Assembly: GCA_044371005.1 (NCBI GenBank)
Contig: JBILUL010000011.1
Span: forward strand, 1-57,650
Direction: 5' to 3'
DNA from: UBA2402 sp044371005
GTDB taxonomy: Bacteria; Planctomycetota; Phycisphaerae; Phycisphaerales; UBA1924
Length of the DNA: 57,650 nucleotides
Under the pieces are notes generated by a model. The model saw only the letters and a list, made by a program, of their open reading frames with translations, searched no databases and was not told the DNA's origin. The number at the start of each line of letters is the position of its first letter. The first letter of the stretch is position 1. Of this stretch, positions 1 through 8,656 are shown piece by piece. The position numbers were made by a program, and so were the translations under genes.

Positions 1-413
1 GTGAGTTCGTGGATTCGCTGGGCCCGGAACAGGCGGTGAATCTGGCGTTGCCAGCCGACGCAAAGGTCTACCTCATGGGCGGCGCCACGCCTCTGTTCAT
101 CACGCGCAGCGTCACGTACAACACGACGTGGGATGCGTGGCCAAGTCTCGATCGGCTCGCGACGTTCACGTCAAGCGGCGACCTGAACTTTGCACTCGTC
201 AACTTCGGAGAATTGGAACGACTGGCCCGATCTGGAATCATCGAACCGGGTTGGTCTGCGGAGAAGGTCTCGGAGTGGCTGCGAGTGAACAGTCAGCCGG
301 TGAAGGTGTGGCCGGAGTTGGGTCAGGTTCTGGTGAAGATCGGCAAACCCAGGGAGATTCCCGCCGCGACTTTGCCGGAGTCGCCCGCTACGCTGCCCGC
401 CCCCAAGCCCTGA
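1..413 (+). CDS. C-terminal fragment of a membrane glycosyltransferase-like protein (partial, cut by left edge)
   Basis: The reading frame is open from the window edge and stops with TGA at 411-413, so only about the last 136 residues are present. They form a soluble tail with no membrane segment. The sequence has the look of the extracytoplasmic C-terminal domain of polytopic glycosyltransferases of the GT39/PMT-like group: a conserved hydrophobic YLMGG-type strand, an aromatic patch, and an alternating beta/alpha pattern ending in a Pro/Ala-rich tail. The next gene, a polytopic membrane protein, starts 11 bp downstream, which suggests a shared transcript. The family call is tentative because the catalytic half lies outside the window. 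Confidence 0.5.
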   Translation, partial: EFVDSLGPEQAVNLALPADAKVYLMGGATPLFITRSVTYNTTWDAWPSLDRLATFTSSGDLNFALVNFGELERLARSGIIEPGWSAEKVSEWLRVNSQPVKVWPELGQVLVKIGKPREIPAATLPESPATLPAPKP

Positions 414-424
414 TCTGAATCAGC

Positions 425-1483
425 ATGAACGCCGCCCCTTCTGATCCATCACCGACGAACCTGCCGTCCCGCTTGGCGGGCGCTGGTCGCATGGCGGTGC
501 AGATCGGCGGGTTTGTGATCTGCATGGGGCTGCTCTGGTGGTGCATTGACGCGGCACTCCGCCCGGAGAACGAGGAGAAGCTCGCGAGAGTCTTTCGTGC
601 CCCGCCGATGGAAGTCGCTTTGCTTCTGGGCCTTTCAGTACTGAGCCTTCTCCTCAACGGCGCGACATTCTGGCTCGTGCTGCACCCGGTGCGGGCATTG
701 CGATTCTGGGATCTTCAGGCGGTCAATGCCACGGCGGCCTTCGTGAGTTACGCGCCGGCGAAGCTGAGCATTCTCTATCGCATCTTCGTGCACACTCGCA
801 AGGACCATGTCCCGGTGTTGACCATCGGTGCATGGCTGGGGGCGGTGGCGGTCATTCTGCTGGGGACCTTGGTGCCGCTCATTGGTGCCGCGGTGTGGCG
901 GCAGCAGGCCGATGCGATGTTCTATGTCGCGTGCGGGGGCGGGCTGCTTGGCATGTTTGCTCTGATCGTCGGAGGGGCGAGAGTCTTTGCCGGAAGTCAG
1001 GGCCTGGCTCGCATCCAACGGCTGAGCCGGGTGATTCCGCTGGCAATGGTCGAACGACTCATGCACTCCGCGGCGTTCGCGCGTCTGCATTCGGCATTCG
1101 ACATGCTTGCGTCACCCAGGGTCGTCGGCGGCGGCTTGCTGATTCGCGTCGCGGACCTGCTGGTGCAAGCCGGACGATTCGTGGTGGCCGCTCACATTCT
1201 GGGTGTGGAGCTTCGCCTCGATACAGCGATTCTCGCAGCGTGCACCTTCTATGTCATCGGCGTCGCGAGCCCCTCGGGATCACTTGGTGCACGAGAGAGT
1301 GCCACCACCGGCCTGGCGGGGCTTCTAGCCATCCCCGGGCTTGACCACGCCGCGTTTCTGCCCATTGCGCTGACGGTCAGTGCCACCGAGATCGTGATCA
1401 ACGCCACCACCGCCCTGGTCGGCGTGCTGTGGATCCAGCCGTGGAAACTGCTGACGTCATCGAGGCAGTCCGGTTCTCGCTGA
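425..1483 (+). CDS. LPG-synthase TM-domain / UPF0104-like integral membrane protein
   Basis: The 352-residue protein has about eight hydrophobic segments, from roughly residue 25 to 340. Near residues 278-289 it carries a P-S-G-S-L-G-A-R-E stretch, the hallmark of the lysylphosphatidylglycerol synthase transmembrane (AglD/MprF flippase-like) family, whose signature is a Pro-Gly-x-x-Gly-x-x-Glu loop. Such proteins act in lipid or lipid-linked sugar translocation in the inner membrane. The soluble aminoacyl-transferase domain of MprF is absent, so a flippase-type or glycolipid-related role is more likely than LPG synthesis. It directly follows a glycosyltransferase-like gene. The ATG at 425 has no strong ribosome binding site; no better start is obvious. 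Confidence 0.7.
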   Translation: MNAAPSDPSPTNLPSRLAGAGRMAVQIGGFVICMGLLWWCIDAALRPENEEKLARVFRAPPMEVALLLGLSVLSLLLNGATFWLVLHPVRALRFWDLQAVNATAAFVSYAPAKLSILYRIFVHTRKDHVPVLTIGAWLGAVAVILLGTLVPLIGAAVWRQQADAMFYVACGGGLLGMFALIVGGARVFAGSQGLARIQRLSRVIPLAMVERLMHSAAFARLHSAFDMLASPRVVGGGLLIRVADLLVQAGRFVVAAHILGVELRLDTAILAACTFYVIGVASPSGSLGARESATTGLAGLLAIPGLDHAAFLPIALTVSATEIVINATTALVGVLWIQPWKLLTSSRQSGSR

Positions 1484-1886
1484 ATGCCACGTTGATTCCT
1501 GAGACCGGGAAGACTGATGCAGTCAGAGCGCGGGCGGTTTGCATGCCGTACGCATGGAACCCGCCGCGGAAGAGCCGCAAGGCCCATTGCGAAAATCCCG
1601 CGGCATCGGTCGGGGCATGGCACGCATGTTGCGGCAATTTGCACTGCGTGAACCAATGCCCCCTCCACGGCGCATTATCCGACCTTGGGGACCAGGAAAG
1701 TGCTGGCCCCGTACGAGTGCAAACCAAACCCGCACCCGGAGTTTCCAGAGCTTCACGCGCAAGTTCTGCCGACATCGCCTGTAACGGCTTTCGCGACGAT
1801 GCGGCGAACCTGCTTGCGTTTCGTCCGTAGGTTTTGATGGAGTGACCGATGGCGCGTTGCCATCATGCCGAAACAGGAACTACCTC
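1484..1886. other. Non-coding stretch upstream of the hibernation factor gene
   Basis: No convincing gene is seen here. Several short open frames exist on both strands, but their translations are rich in Arg, Ala and Cys, have no domain-like pattern, and overlap each other as expected for high-GC non-coding DNA. The right end probably contains the promoter and leader of the ribosome hibernation factor, including a small hairpin listed separately. Confidence 0.5.
1848..1864 (+). promoter_or_regulatory. Small hairpin in the leader of the hibernation factor gene
   Basis: A perfect 6-bp dyad, GATGGC-gcgtt-GCCATC, sits 22 nt upstream of the ATG at 1887. There is no T-run after it, so it is not a standard terminator. 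It could be a leader element or chance. Confidence 0.3.
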
Positions 1887-2195
1887 ATGAACATCACCTT
1901 GGTCGACAGCAACATCCGCACTACACCCGCCATGCTCACGCACGTCACGTCGCGGCTGAACACCGCGCTTGACCGCTTCGCCGATCGCATCAATGAGATT
2001 CGCGTGCAGGTCATCGACACCAACGGCCCTCGGGGCGGTGTCGACAAGGTCTGCGCCATTCAGGTTCATGTCGCCCACCTCCCGCTGATCGTCGTCACGC
2101 ACGCGGCATCAGACTACTACGAAGCCGTCTCCGCCGCGGTGCAGCGGCTCAAGTCCACGCTGGGTCGCCGCCTGACGCGTCGCCGCAAGGCCTGA
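1887..2195 (+). CDS. hpf: Short ribosome hibernation promoting factor (RaiA/HPF family)
   Basis: The 102-residue product has the beta-alpha-beta-beta-beta-alpha pattern of the sigma-54 modulation/S30EA domain: an N-terminal strand, a helix with an ALDRFADRI-like sequence, strands ending in VHVAHLPLIVVTHA, then a helix around YYEAVSAAVQRL and a basic tail (RRLTRRRK). Family members bind the 30S decoding region and silence ribosomes in stationary phase or stress. The length fits the short HPF/YfiA form without the dimerising C-terminal domain of long HPF. The ATG at 1887 is chosen because AGGA (1875-1878) lies 8 nt upstream and the protein then begins exactly with the first strand; an earlier GTG at 1842 would add an unlikely leader. 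Confidence 0.88.
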   Translation: MNITLVDSNIRTTPAMLTHVTSRLNTALDRFADRINEIRVQVIDTNGPRGGVDKVCAIQVHVAHLPLIVVTHAASDYYEAVSAAVQRLKSTLGRRLTRRRKA

Positions 2196-2332
2196 CCGCT
2201 CCTGCATGACATCAGCCCCGACATTCGGGGCCGTCCCCCCTCCCCCCCGAAAGCTCCGACGCCAGCCGTCGGAGCCAATCTGAAACCCATCCTGAACACA
2301 AAGGGCCGCCCGCCTCACGCTCGATACACTGA

Positions 2333-3559
2333 GTGGTGATGCCCGGCCTCTTTTTCTTTGACGACCGTCTTCCATCCCTTGCTCCTCTGGCAGACCTGCG
2401 GCCTGCCTGGGATATCCGTACTGGCGCACTGACCACGCGGCAGCGTGTCGAGGCACAGCTCGGAGCCACGGCCGAGGGGCTCTTCATTCGCGAAGAACTT
2501 CATGCACTGGCCAGTGAGAGCGACGCGAAAGTGATGCGTGCTGAATCGCCTCGGGTGCCCGAGTTCGGGCTCTACGTGAATGCCCGCCTGGTGAACCTGC
2601 CGCTTCAGGCGGCACTGCTCCAGCCCGGAGAATACCTGCGAGATTCAAAGACGCAGGCCATTGTGGCAGCACACCTCAACGCGGCTGCCGCGACTGAGCT
2701 GCTCACGACGGGCGATGCACCGGGCACGTCCGTCCCCACCACCGCTCCACTTGAACTGCTCACCCGGCCCTGGCACGTGCGGACGTGGCGAGACAGCTGT
2801 CTGGCCTGGGACCTTGCGTGGCTGGCACGCTCAATCCCCGCCGCGACGGCACCCTCGGGCAGCATTGTCTTTGGCCTGTCTCCGCTGGCCGTGTCGCCAA
2901 AGGCTCGCATCTACCCTGGGGCCGTGATCGACCTCGAACACGGACCGGTCGTGATCGATGAGGGGGCGGTCATTCGCCCGGGGGCGCAGCTCATCGGTCC
3001 CTGCTACGTCGGCCCCAACAGCACCGTTCTGGAGCGTGCCACCATTCGCGGGGGCACCTGCATCGGCCCCTGGTGCAAGGTCAATGGCGAAACGGGCGGC
3101 ACGATTTATCAGGGCTATTCGAACAAGGGACACGATGGGTATGTCGGTGATTCGTACCTGGGCGAGTGGGTGAACCTTGGTGCGGGAACGACCACCAGCA
3201 ACCTGCTCAACACCTACGGCGAGATCATCGCCAAGGCCTCGCCCGCGTTGGGGAACGAACGGACAGGCCTGCAGTTCCTGGGATCGATCATCGGGGATCA
3301 CACCAAGACCGCGATCTGCACGCGACTCATGACTGGCACGACGATTCACACGGGTGCGATGATTGCCACAACCGCCGCGGCGAGCGGGTGCGTTCCGGCC
3401 TTTGCCTGGTGTACTGATGCGGGCACCCGCAGCTTCAGGCTCGACAAGTTCACGGAGATCATGACGCTGGCGATGGGGCGGCGCAAGGTGGTTCCCTCCC
3501 AGGCGTACAACCAGCGAGTCGCGGCATTGCACGCCGCGGCGGCCTCGCACGGATCTTGA
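2333..3559 (+). CDS. GlmU-like sugar nucleotidyltransferase/acetyltransferase
   Basis: This 408-residue protein has an N-terminal nucleotidyltransferase-like part that opens with FFFDDRLPSLAPLADLRP, the variant start of the alternative bacterial GlmU family (TIGR03991-type), where the usual GlmU G-x-G-T-R-M loop is missing. From about residue 185 it shows left-handed beta-helix hexapeptide repeats typical of acyltransferases, including runs such as GAVIDLEHGPVVIDEGAVI. The likely role is UDP-GlcNAc or related amino-sugar activation for cell wall or LPS. The start could be GTG 2333, GTG 2336 or ATG 2339. The next gene follows after 16 bp. Confidence 0.75.
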   Translation: MVMPGLFFFDDRLPSLAPLADLRPAWDIRTGALTTRQRVEAQLGATAEGLFIREELHALASESDAKVMRAESPRVPEFGLYVNARLVNLPLQAALLQPGEYLRDSKTQAIVAAHLNAAAATELLTTGDAPGTSVPTTAPLELLTRPWHVRTWRDSCLAWDLAWLARSIPAATAPSGSIVFGLSPLAVSPKARIYPGAVIDLEHGPVVIDEGAVIRPGAQLIGPCYVGPNSTVLERATIRGGTCIGPWCKVNGETGGTIYQGYSNKGHDGYVGDSYLGEWVNLGAGTTTSNLLNTYGEIIAKASPALGNERTGLQFLGSIIGDHTKTAICTRLMTGTTIHTGAMIATTAAASGCVPAFAWCTDAGTRSFRLDKFTEIMTLAMGRRKVVPSQAYNQRVAALHAAAASHGS

Positions 3560-3575
3560 AGCAGAAAGGCAGATC

Positions 3576-3905
3576 ATGTCCATTCCTTCCGCGTATCAGC
3601 AGATGAAGCAGTCGAACCCGAAGATGCTGGAGGCATACGAAGCTCTGGGTGCTGCGTGTGCGGCGTCGGGACCGCTGGATGCACGAACCATCTCGCTGGT
3701 GAAGCTTGGAATGTCGCTGGCGGCGGGGCTTGAAGGCGCGGCACACTCGCATGCTCGCAAGGCGCTGGAGGCTGGCTGCACCGAAGCTGAGTTGCTGCAC
3801 GTAGCGAATCTCTCGGCCCCCACCATTGGCTGGCCATCGATGATGCGGGCCCGTGAATGGGTGACGGATGTGACGCAGGCGGCCTCCAAGCGTGCCAAGG
3901 CATGA
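3576..3905 (+). CDS. Carboxymuconolactone decarboxylase/AhpD-like family protein
   Basis: The 109-residue helical protein carries the CMD-family core: a helix with LVKLGMSLAAGLEGAAHSHA followed by A-L-E-A-G-C-T-E-A-E-L. In AhpD-type proteins this region carries a redox CxxC; here the first Cys is replaced (EGAAHSH), so peroxidase activity by that mechanism is unlikely. The function is therefore unknown. Its stop codon overlaps the ATG of moeA (ATGA at 3902-3905), so the two are almost certainly cotranscribed and translationally coupled. Confidence 0.75.
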   Translation: MSIPSAYQQMKQSNPKMLEAYEALGAACAASGPLDARTISLVKLGMSLAAGLEGAAHSHARKALEAGCTEAELLHVANLSAPTIGWPSMMRAREWVTDVTQAASKRAKA

Positions 3906-5116
3906 ATGCGATCCCAGACAGGATTGATTCGCCTGGTGCCGCGATCGCCGCGGCGTGTGCCGTCGTTGGCGTGACCCGCACTGAACAGACTCCGCTGCTT
4001 GAAGCGATCGGTCGCATCGCCGCGTTGGATGTGGCAACCGATCGCCCGAGCCCGCCGTTTGATGCGAGCGCGATGGATGGATACGCCGTCCACCTTGGTT
4101 CACTCCGCGCCGGGATCCAGCAGGTTGTTGGCGAAGTGTGCATCGGGACGGATCCGGGAGTGTTTGATGCATCCGGGGGTGTCGTGCGCATTGTGACGGG
4201 TGGTGCGCTGCCTCGAGGCGCAGATGCGGTGATCAAACGCGAGGATGTGGAGGAAATCGATGCCGCAACAATCGGCATCGCGCAGTCCGTGATTGATCGG
4301 TGCCGCGTGGGTCTGGCGGTGCGGCCACGGGGTGAGAACGGCGCAGCAGGCACCATGCTGGGGCTGGCGGGGAGCGAGATCAACGCACCCGCGGCTGGCG
4401 CGCTTGCTTCGGCTGGAGCTTCGATGGTGACCACGCATGCTCCAGTCCGGATCGCGATTCTGACGACGGGTGATGAGCTTGTGGGAACGGACGAAGTTCC
4501 GGGCGCATACCAACTGCGGGACAGCAACGGACCTTCGCTGGCTGCGATGTTGTCGAGGCGGCGCTGGCTGGAGGCATCGACGCCGCGCCGAGTGCGGGAT
4601 GAGCCTGAAGTTGCGTTGGCTCTCGCGGCTGAGCTGCTTGCGAACCACGACTGTCTGCTTCTGACGGGCGGCGTCTCGATGGGGCATCGCGACTTCGTGC
4701 CCGCACTGGTTGAGTCGCTTGGGGGCAGGAAGATCTGTCACCATCTGCCTCAGCGGCCGGGGAAGCCGCTGCTCCTCGCCGCGGCGGGTGGCAAGCTGAT
4801 CGCTGGCTTACCGGGCAATCCACAATCCGTCATGGTGACGGCACGCCGCATCATCGTGCCGATTCTGGCGCACATGGCGGGCATGCAGCATGGGATTCCT
4901 GTCATGCGAGTGCCGTTGCAGGGCGATGATGCGTCGCTGGGCCTCTGGTGGTACCGGCCCGCGCGGCTTGGGGCAGATGGCGACGCGGTGCTGGTGGATG
5001 GGCGCGGCTCGGGCGATATCATCGCGGCAAGCCGCAGCGACGGTTTCGTCGAACTGGCACCGAATCAGAAGGCAGCGGGTTTGCTGACGCTTCCGTTCTA
5101 TTCATGGAGTTGGTGA
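3902..5116 (+). CDS. moeA: Molybdopterin molybdenumtransferase MoeA
   Basis: The 404-residue protein matches MoeA throughout: an early PPFDASAMDGYAV motif, then GGALPRGADAV, RPRGENG, the MoaB/MogA-like domain with ILTTGDELV, the Mo-insertion signature TGGVSMGHRDFV, QRPGKPLL and GLPGNPQSV, and a C-terminal beta domain. It inserts molybdate into adenylylated molybdopterin in the cytoplasm. The start at 3902 is chosen for its ATGA overlap with the preceding CMD-family gene; the frame is open further upstream, but that would overlap the neighbour. A mobA homologue lies about 2.7 kb downstream, so cofactor genes are loosely grouped here. Confidence 0.93.
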   Translation: MNAIPDRIDSPGAAIAAACAVVGVTRTEQTPLLEAIGRIAALDVATDRPSPPFDASAMDGYAVHLGSLRAGIQQVVGEVCIGTDPGVFDASGGVVRIVTGGALPRGADAVIKREDVEEIDAATIGIAQSVIDRCRVGLAVRPRGENGAAGTMLGLAGSEINAPAAGALASAGASMVTTHAPVRIAILTTGDELVGTDEVPGAYQLRDSNGPSLAAMLSRRRWLEASTPRRVRDEPEVALALAAELLANHDCLLLTGGVSMGHRDFVPALVESLGGRKICHHLPQRPGKPLLLAAAGGKLIAGLPGNPQSVMVTARRIIVPILAHMAGMQHGIPVMRVPLQGDDASLGLWWYRPARLGADGDAVLVDGRGSGDIIAASRSDGFVELAPNQKAAGLLTLPFYSWSW

Positions 5117-5120
5117 GCAC

Positions 5121-5759
5121 GTGCATGGAGGGGCACCTGCCCTATATTCCTTCGTGAGCGATGAGCCTCGCGGCCCCAACTCGAGATCAGGCTATTCGGA
5201 GCACTTCAGAAGGCCCGGAGAAGTTTCACCTCGAAAGAGCTCATCGGTGGATGATCGCTTCAAGCTGCTGTATGACGAACTGCGGCAGCGTGCCGCGGCA
5301 TTGCTGCGGCAGGAGAACCCGGGCCACACGCTGCAGCCCACAGCCCTCGTACACGAAGCGTTCATGAAGCTGGCACCGCAGGACAAGGCGCAGATCAACA
5401 ACGATTCGCAAGCGCTGGCACTGGCCGCGATTGCAATGCGGCGAGTGCTGGTCGATCACGCCAGGACCAAGCATCGCGAAAAGCGGGGCGGGGCACAGCA
5501 GCCAAGGCCTCTGGATGCGAACATGTCGCTGGCGGGCGAGAGTCCGCAGTTTGATGCGCTGGAACTGCTGGGGCTCAATGCTGCGCTCGAGCAACTCGAA
5601 GCAGAGCACCCGCGCATCGCCAAGCTCATTGAGCTGCGGTTCTTTGGCGGGCTGACCAATCCGCAGGTGGCGCAGGTGCTGGGCGTCTCGATCGGCACGG
5701 TCGAGAACGACTGGAAGCAGGCCCGCGAACTGCTGTTGGCAAAACTCAGCGGGGCGTGA
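5121..5759 (+). CDS. ECF-type RNA polymerase sigma factor
   Basis: The 212-residue frame contains region 2 with YDELRQRAAALL and HTLQPTALVHEAFMKL, the signature of the ECF family (TIGR02999-type) greatly expanded in Planctomycetota, and a region 4 helix-turn-helix (LTNPQVAQVLGVSIGTVENDWKQAR). It directs RNA polymerase to unknown promoters. No anti-sigma factor or kinase is adjacent, unlike the second ECF gene in this window. The start is uncertain: GTG 5121, GTG 5154 and GTG 5246 are all in frame, and conserved sequence begins only near 5248. Confidence 0.85.
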   Translation: MHGGAPALYSFVSDEPRGPNSRSGYSEHFRRPGEVSPRKSSSVDDRFKLLYDELRQRAAALLRQENPGHTLQPTALVHEAFMKLAPQDKAQINNDSQALALAAIAMRRVLVDHARTKHREKRGGAQQPRPLDANMSLAGESPQFDALELLGLNAALEQLEAEHPRIAKLIELRFFGGLTNPQVAQVLGVSIGTVENDWKQARELLLAKLSGA

Positions 5760-5780
5760 ATCCCGGCGAGGTGCCATTCG

Positions 5781-6740
5781 GTGGATTCGATGGAAGGCGG
5801 CGTGGTTCCTGCCGTCGTACGCTCCTGCATCGTGCGAGAACCCGAACTGCTTGGCCACATCTTTGATCGATCTGCGGATCTTGCCGCGGCATTTTCGCAT
5901 GTCCTGGTCGGACCCGGCGACGACTGCGCCCTGATCGCCACGGGCGCACGCACGCTGCTGAAGGTGGATTCGGTCATCGAGGGCGTTCACTTTGCCCGCG
6001 GCACTCCGGTCGATCGCATCGCGTACAAGGCCATTGCTCGCACCGTGTCGGATATCGCAGCGATGGCCGGAAGGCCCACCGCGGCACTCGCCGCGTGTGT
6101 GCTGCCCACCGGCATGCCGGCCTCAACTGCCAACGAGTTGTTCGATGCGACGTCCCGGCATGCCCGGCACTTTGGATGCCCGCTTGTGGGCGGCGACATC
6201 GCGTCGAACGATGGACCGCTGACTCTGACGATCACGGTCGTTGGCACGCCCCACGAAAAGGTCCTGCCACTGCGCAGCCATGCTCGCCCAGGAGATGGCG
6301 TGTATGTGACAGGTGCACTGGGTGGGTCGCTGGGGAAGGATGCGTTTGGGAGGCACCTTTCGTTCACGCCGCGGCTTGCGGAAGCCGAATTCCTCGCCAA
6401 CACACTCGACTCCGGGCTGCACGCCATGATGGACCTCTCCGATGGACTTGGAATCGACGGTGGACGGATGGCCCTTGCGTCGGGCGTGTCGATGGTGATT
6501 GACGAGCGCCGAGTGGCGGTGCATGCAGACGCGGCGGGGATCGGCTCGGCCATCGGCGATGGTGAGGACTACGAACTGCTTTTCACGGTAGCCGCGGGTT
6601 GTGAGGTGCCAAGCGTCTGCCCCACTACTGGCACGACCATCACGCGCATTGGCGAGGTCTTTGAGGGTTCTGGCGTCTGGCTGCGAACCCGGTCGGGCGA
6701 AGTGCTGGATATTGCGCGCAAGGGGTTCGCACACCGGTAA
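5781..6740 (+). CDS. thiL: Thiamine-monophosphate kinase ThiL
   Basis: This protein of about 319 residues shows the AIR-synthase-like fold of ThiL: VGPGDDCALI near residues 43-52, the D-S-V-I-E-G-V-H-F motif near 66, AIARTVSDIAAMAGRPTAAL, GGDIASNDGPLTLTITVVG, and late MMDLSDGLGIDGGRMA and GDGEDYELLFTV. It phosphorylates thiamine monophosphate to the diphosphate in the cytoplasm. The start is GTG 5781 or ATG 5790; neither has a strong ribosome site. tsaE begins 9 bp after the stop, so the pair is probably cotranscribed. Confidence 0.93.
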   Translation: MDSMEGGVVPAVVRSCIVREPELLGHIFDRSADLAAAFSHVLVGPGDDCALIATGARTLLKVDSVIEGVHFARGTPVDRIAYKAIARTVSDIAAMAGRPTAALAACVLPTGMPASTANELFDATSRHARHFGCPLVGGDIASNDGPLTLTITVVGTPHEKVLPLRSHARPGDGVYVTGALGGSLGKDAFGRHLSFTPRLAEAEFLANTLDSGLHAMMDLSDGLGIDGGRMALASGVSMVIDERRVAVHADAAGIGSAIGDGEDYELLFTVAAGCEVPSVCPTTGTTITRIGEVFEGSGVWLRTRSGEVLDIARKGFAHR

Positions 6741-6749
6741 GATCTGTCC

Positions 6750-7415
6750 ATGGCGGGCACCACGATCGAGCAACTCAGTCGGGCACCTGAAGCAACGGAG
6801 GCGTTGGGGGTGGCCCTTGCGCACCTGTTGCGGCCACATGATGTGGTGCGGCTTGAAGGTGAGCTGGGCGCTGGCAAGACCGCGCTGGTCCGGGGCATTG
6901 CCCGCGGCCTGGGAGTTGGTCAGGGCCTGGTGTCGAGTCCGACCTTCGTGGTGATCAACCTCTATCCGATCGCGTCACACCAACCTGCCGCGGCGGACGA
7001 TGCGCGGATCGACGGCCTCATTCACATCGATGCCTACCGCGTCTCGAGCACCGATGAACTCGAGAATGTCGGATGGGATCATCTCTTTGACCCCGGGACG
7101 GCCCGACCTCGCGGGAAGCGTGCAGCGGTGATTGAGTGGCCTGAGCGTGTGGAAGCGGTGCTGCCGCCGGTTGACGAGTGCGCCGTGATCCGCCTCTCGC
7201 ACACGGGGGAAGAGACCCGCCGATTGGAACTGCAGTTGCCCAGTTCGTGGGAATCTCGCCCCGGGTATGCGGCCCTTCGGGACCGTCCGGCGGTGCTCTG
7301 CCCGGTTCGAAAGGTCTGGGTCGCCCCGACCAATCCGAGCTATCCGTTCTTTGATGAACGGGCCCGGAATGCCGATCTGTACCAGTGGCTGGTGGGTCCC
7401 AAGGACGAGGAATGA
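6750..7415 (+). CDS. tsaE: TsaE tRNA threonylcarbamoyladenosine ATPase with a C-terminal degenerate YacG-like tail
   Basis: Residues 1-165 are TsaE: Walker A GELGAGKT (37-44), SSPTFVV (62-68), HIDAYRV (92-98), an acidic loop and VIEWPERV (127-134). TsaE drives turnover of the TsaB/TsaD complex that makes t6A on tRNAs. The protein is 221 residues long, about 60 more than a usual TsaE. The extra tail contains LCPVRKVW (183-190) and PFFDERARNADLYQWL (199-214), which line up with the YacG zinc-ribbon pattern CPxCxK...PFCSxRCxxxDLxxW, but three of the four zinc-binding cysteines are gone. TsaE identity is secure; descent of the tail from YacG is inferred. Confidence 0.9.
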   Translation: MAGTTIEQLSRAPEATEALGVALAHLLRPHDVVRLEGELGAGKTALVRGIARGLGVGQGLVSSPTFVVINLYPIASHQPAAADDARIDGLIHIDAYRVSSTDELENVGWDHLFDPGTARPRGKRAAVIEWPERVEAVLPPVDECAVIRLSHTGEETRRLELQLPSSWESRPGYAALRDRPAVLCPVRKVWVAPTNPSYPFFDERARNADLYQWLVGPKDEE

Positions 7416-7634
7416 TGGGTTTCCCGGGCGGCGTCATGGTGTCCAGACCGTGGGAAGCCGCCTACTGTTTGGCTAGATTCCAGTCCCCCCGATCGGCGGC
7501 CGGGCCCGGTGCACGGGTTGCACTGTGAACCTGGTCAGGGCTTGATCGCAGCAGCCATAAGCAGGCGTGGCCCGGTGCCGTCGGTGTCCTGGCCGTCGAT
7601 CGCGGGGACTGGATTCAAAGGATAAAGGAAGGTC

Positions 7635-7835
7635 ATGACGACAGAAGCACTCAAGGTCAATGTGCCCGCGTTTTTCATCGGCATGCTCTCGCTCGCGCTG
7701 GGCGTTGTCGGACTTGCTGTTTTGACGCTCACGCAGCAGCCCCTGATCGGCCTGCCGCTGGTCTTCCTTGGCATCGGCACGTTCATCACGGTGATGATGA
7801 TGTGTGCGAAGACCACGGGCGGCCCCCAGGATTGA
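7635..7835 (+). CDS. Small two-TM membrane protein of unknown function
   Basis: The 66-residue protein has two hydrophobic segments (about residues 11-30 and 36-54) separated by a short QQPLIG turn, so it should form a hairpin in the inner membrane. A good ribosome site (AGGAAGG) lies just upstream of the ATG. No recognised domain is seen. The stop lies 4 bp before the GTG of mobA, so it may share that transcript. Confidence 0.65.
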   Translation: MTTEALKVNVPAFFIGMLSLALGVVGLAVLTLTQQPLIGLPLVFLGIGTFITVMMMCAKTTGGPQD

Positions 7836-7839
7836 CCGC

Positions 7840-8463
7840 GTGCCGCCGCGTGCCTGGGAGGTCCTGACCCCCGTGGTGCTGTGCGGCGGCCAGAGCCGTC
7901 GATTCGGATCCAACAAACTTCTTGCAGTGCTGCCCGGCTCGGATCAACTGATGATCGACCAGCCGGTGGCTGCTTTGCGTGCGCTCTTCGGGAGCAGGGT
8001 GCTTCTCTGTGGTCAATGCGCCCCAGAGGTGCTGAAGCATGGCGACGGTCACATTGACGACCCGTACGCGGGCATCGGGCCAGCAGGTGGCGTGCTGGCC
8101 TCGCTGGAGGCCTGCCCCGGTGGGGTCTTTGTGCTTTCGGGGGATCTGCCCTGGATTGATTCGGGCACCATCAGAGTGATCTGTGAGGCCTATGCATCTG
8201 CCGCGGCTGAGATCGGGGCAGGCGAGCTTGCTGCGGTTCTGGCCCGCAGCGAGGTGGTGGAACCGTGCATTGGCATCTACACGTCCGCCGCGGCTGAGTT
8301 TCTGCGAGCCGCGGCGAACGCTGAACGCCCCCCACCCCTCCATGCGCTGATCCCGTCACAGAGGCGGCTTCTGGTTGATGTGGTGCCTGAACGGGTCCGG
8401 AACGTGAATCGTCCGGAGGAGTTGGGTGAGGGGCCGCAAGCTGGGGCGAGCAAGTCCCAATAG
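7840..8463 (+). CDS. mobA: Molybdenum cofactor guanylyltransferase MobA-like
   Basis: About 207 residues with the MobA nucleotidyltransferase pattern: VVLCGGQSRRFGSNKLL at the N terminus (GG-x-S-x-R-x-G-x-x-K nucleotide loop), YAGIGPAGGVLASL in the middle, VLSGDLPW (metal-binding D) and a late EPCIGIY. It would attach GMP to molybdopterin. GTG 7840 is preferred because it clears the preceding gene by 4 bp and keeps the N-terminal strand; GTG 7804 would overlap that gene. A few family residues differ (RRFGSNK rather than RRMGxDK), so a related NTP transferase is a weaker alternative, though moeA nearby supports the call. Confidence 0.8.
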   Translation: MPPRAWEVLTPVVLCGGQSRRFGSNKLLAVLPGSDQLMIDQPVAALRALFGSRVLLCGQCAPEVLKHGDGHIDDPYAGIGPAGGVLASLEACPGGVFVLSGDLPWIDSGTIRVICEAYASAAAEIGAGELAAVLARSEVVEPCIGIYTSAAAEFLRAAANAERPPPLHALIPSQRRLLVDVVPERVRNVNRPEELGEGPQAGASKSQ

Positions 8464-8656
8464 TGCCAGCTTGGGCGTGACCAGCGACGGTTCGGAACGC
8501 CGGTCAGCGGAGTTGAGTGTGGATGCGGGCGGTTCGGAGGGTCATCGTGCCAGTTCTCCGGGGTTTGCTCCGAACTGGAGTTGGACGGAGGGGCGCGACC
8601 TGCGGCTTTGGGGCGCATGGGCGAAGGTGAGATGGGCGTTCGTACACTGGGACGTG

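Noticed and set aside
1429..1830. 133-codon plus-strand frame after the LPG-synthase-type gene
   Set aside because: No ribosome site, Cys/Ala/Arg-rich composition, overlaps the end of the real gene and has no domain-like pattern.
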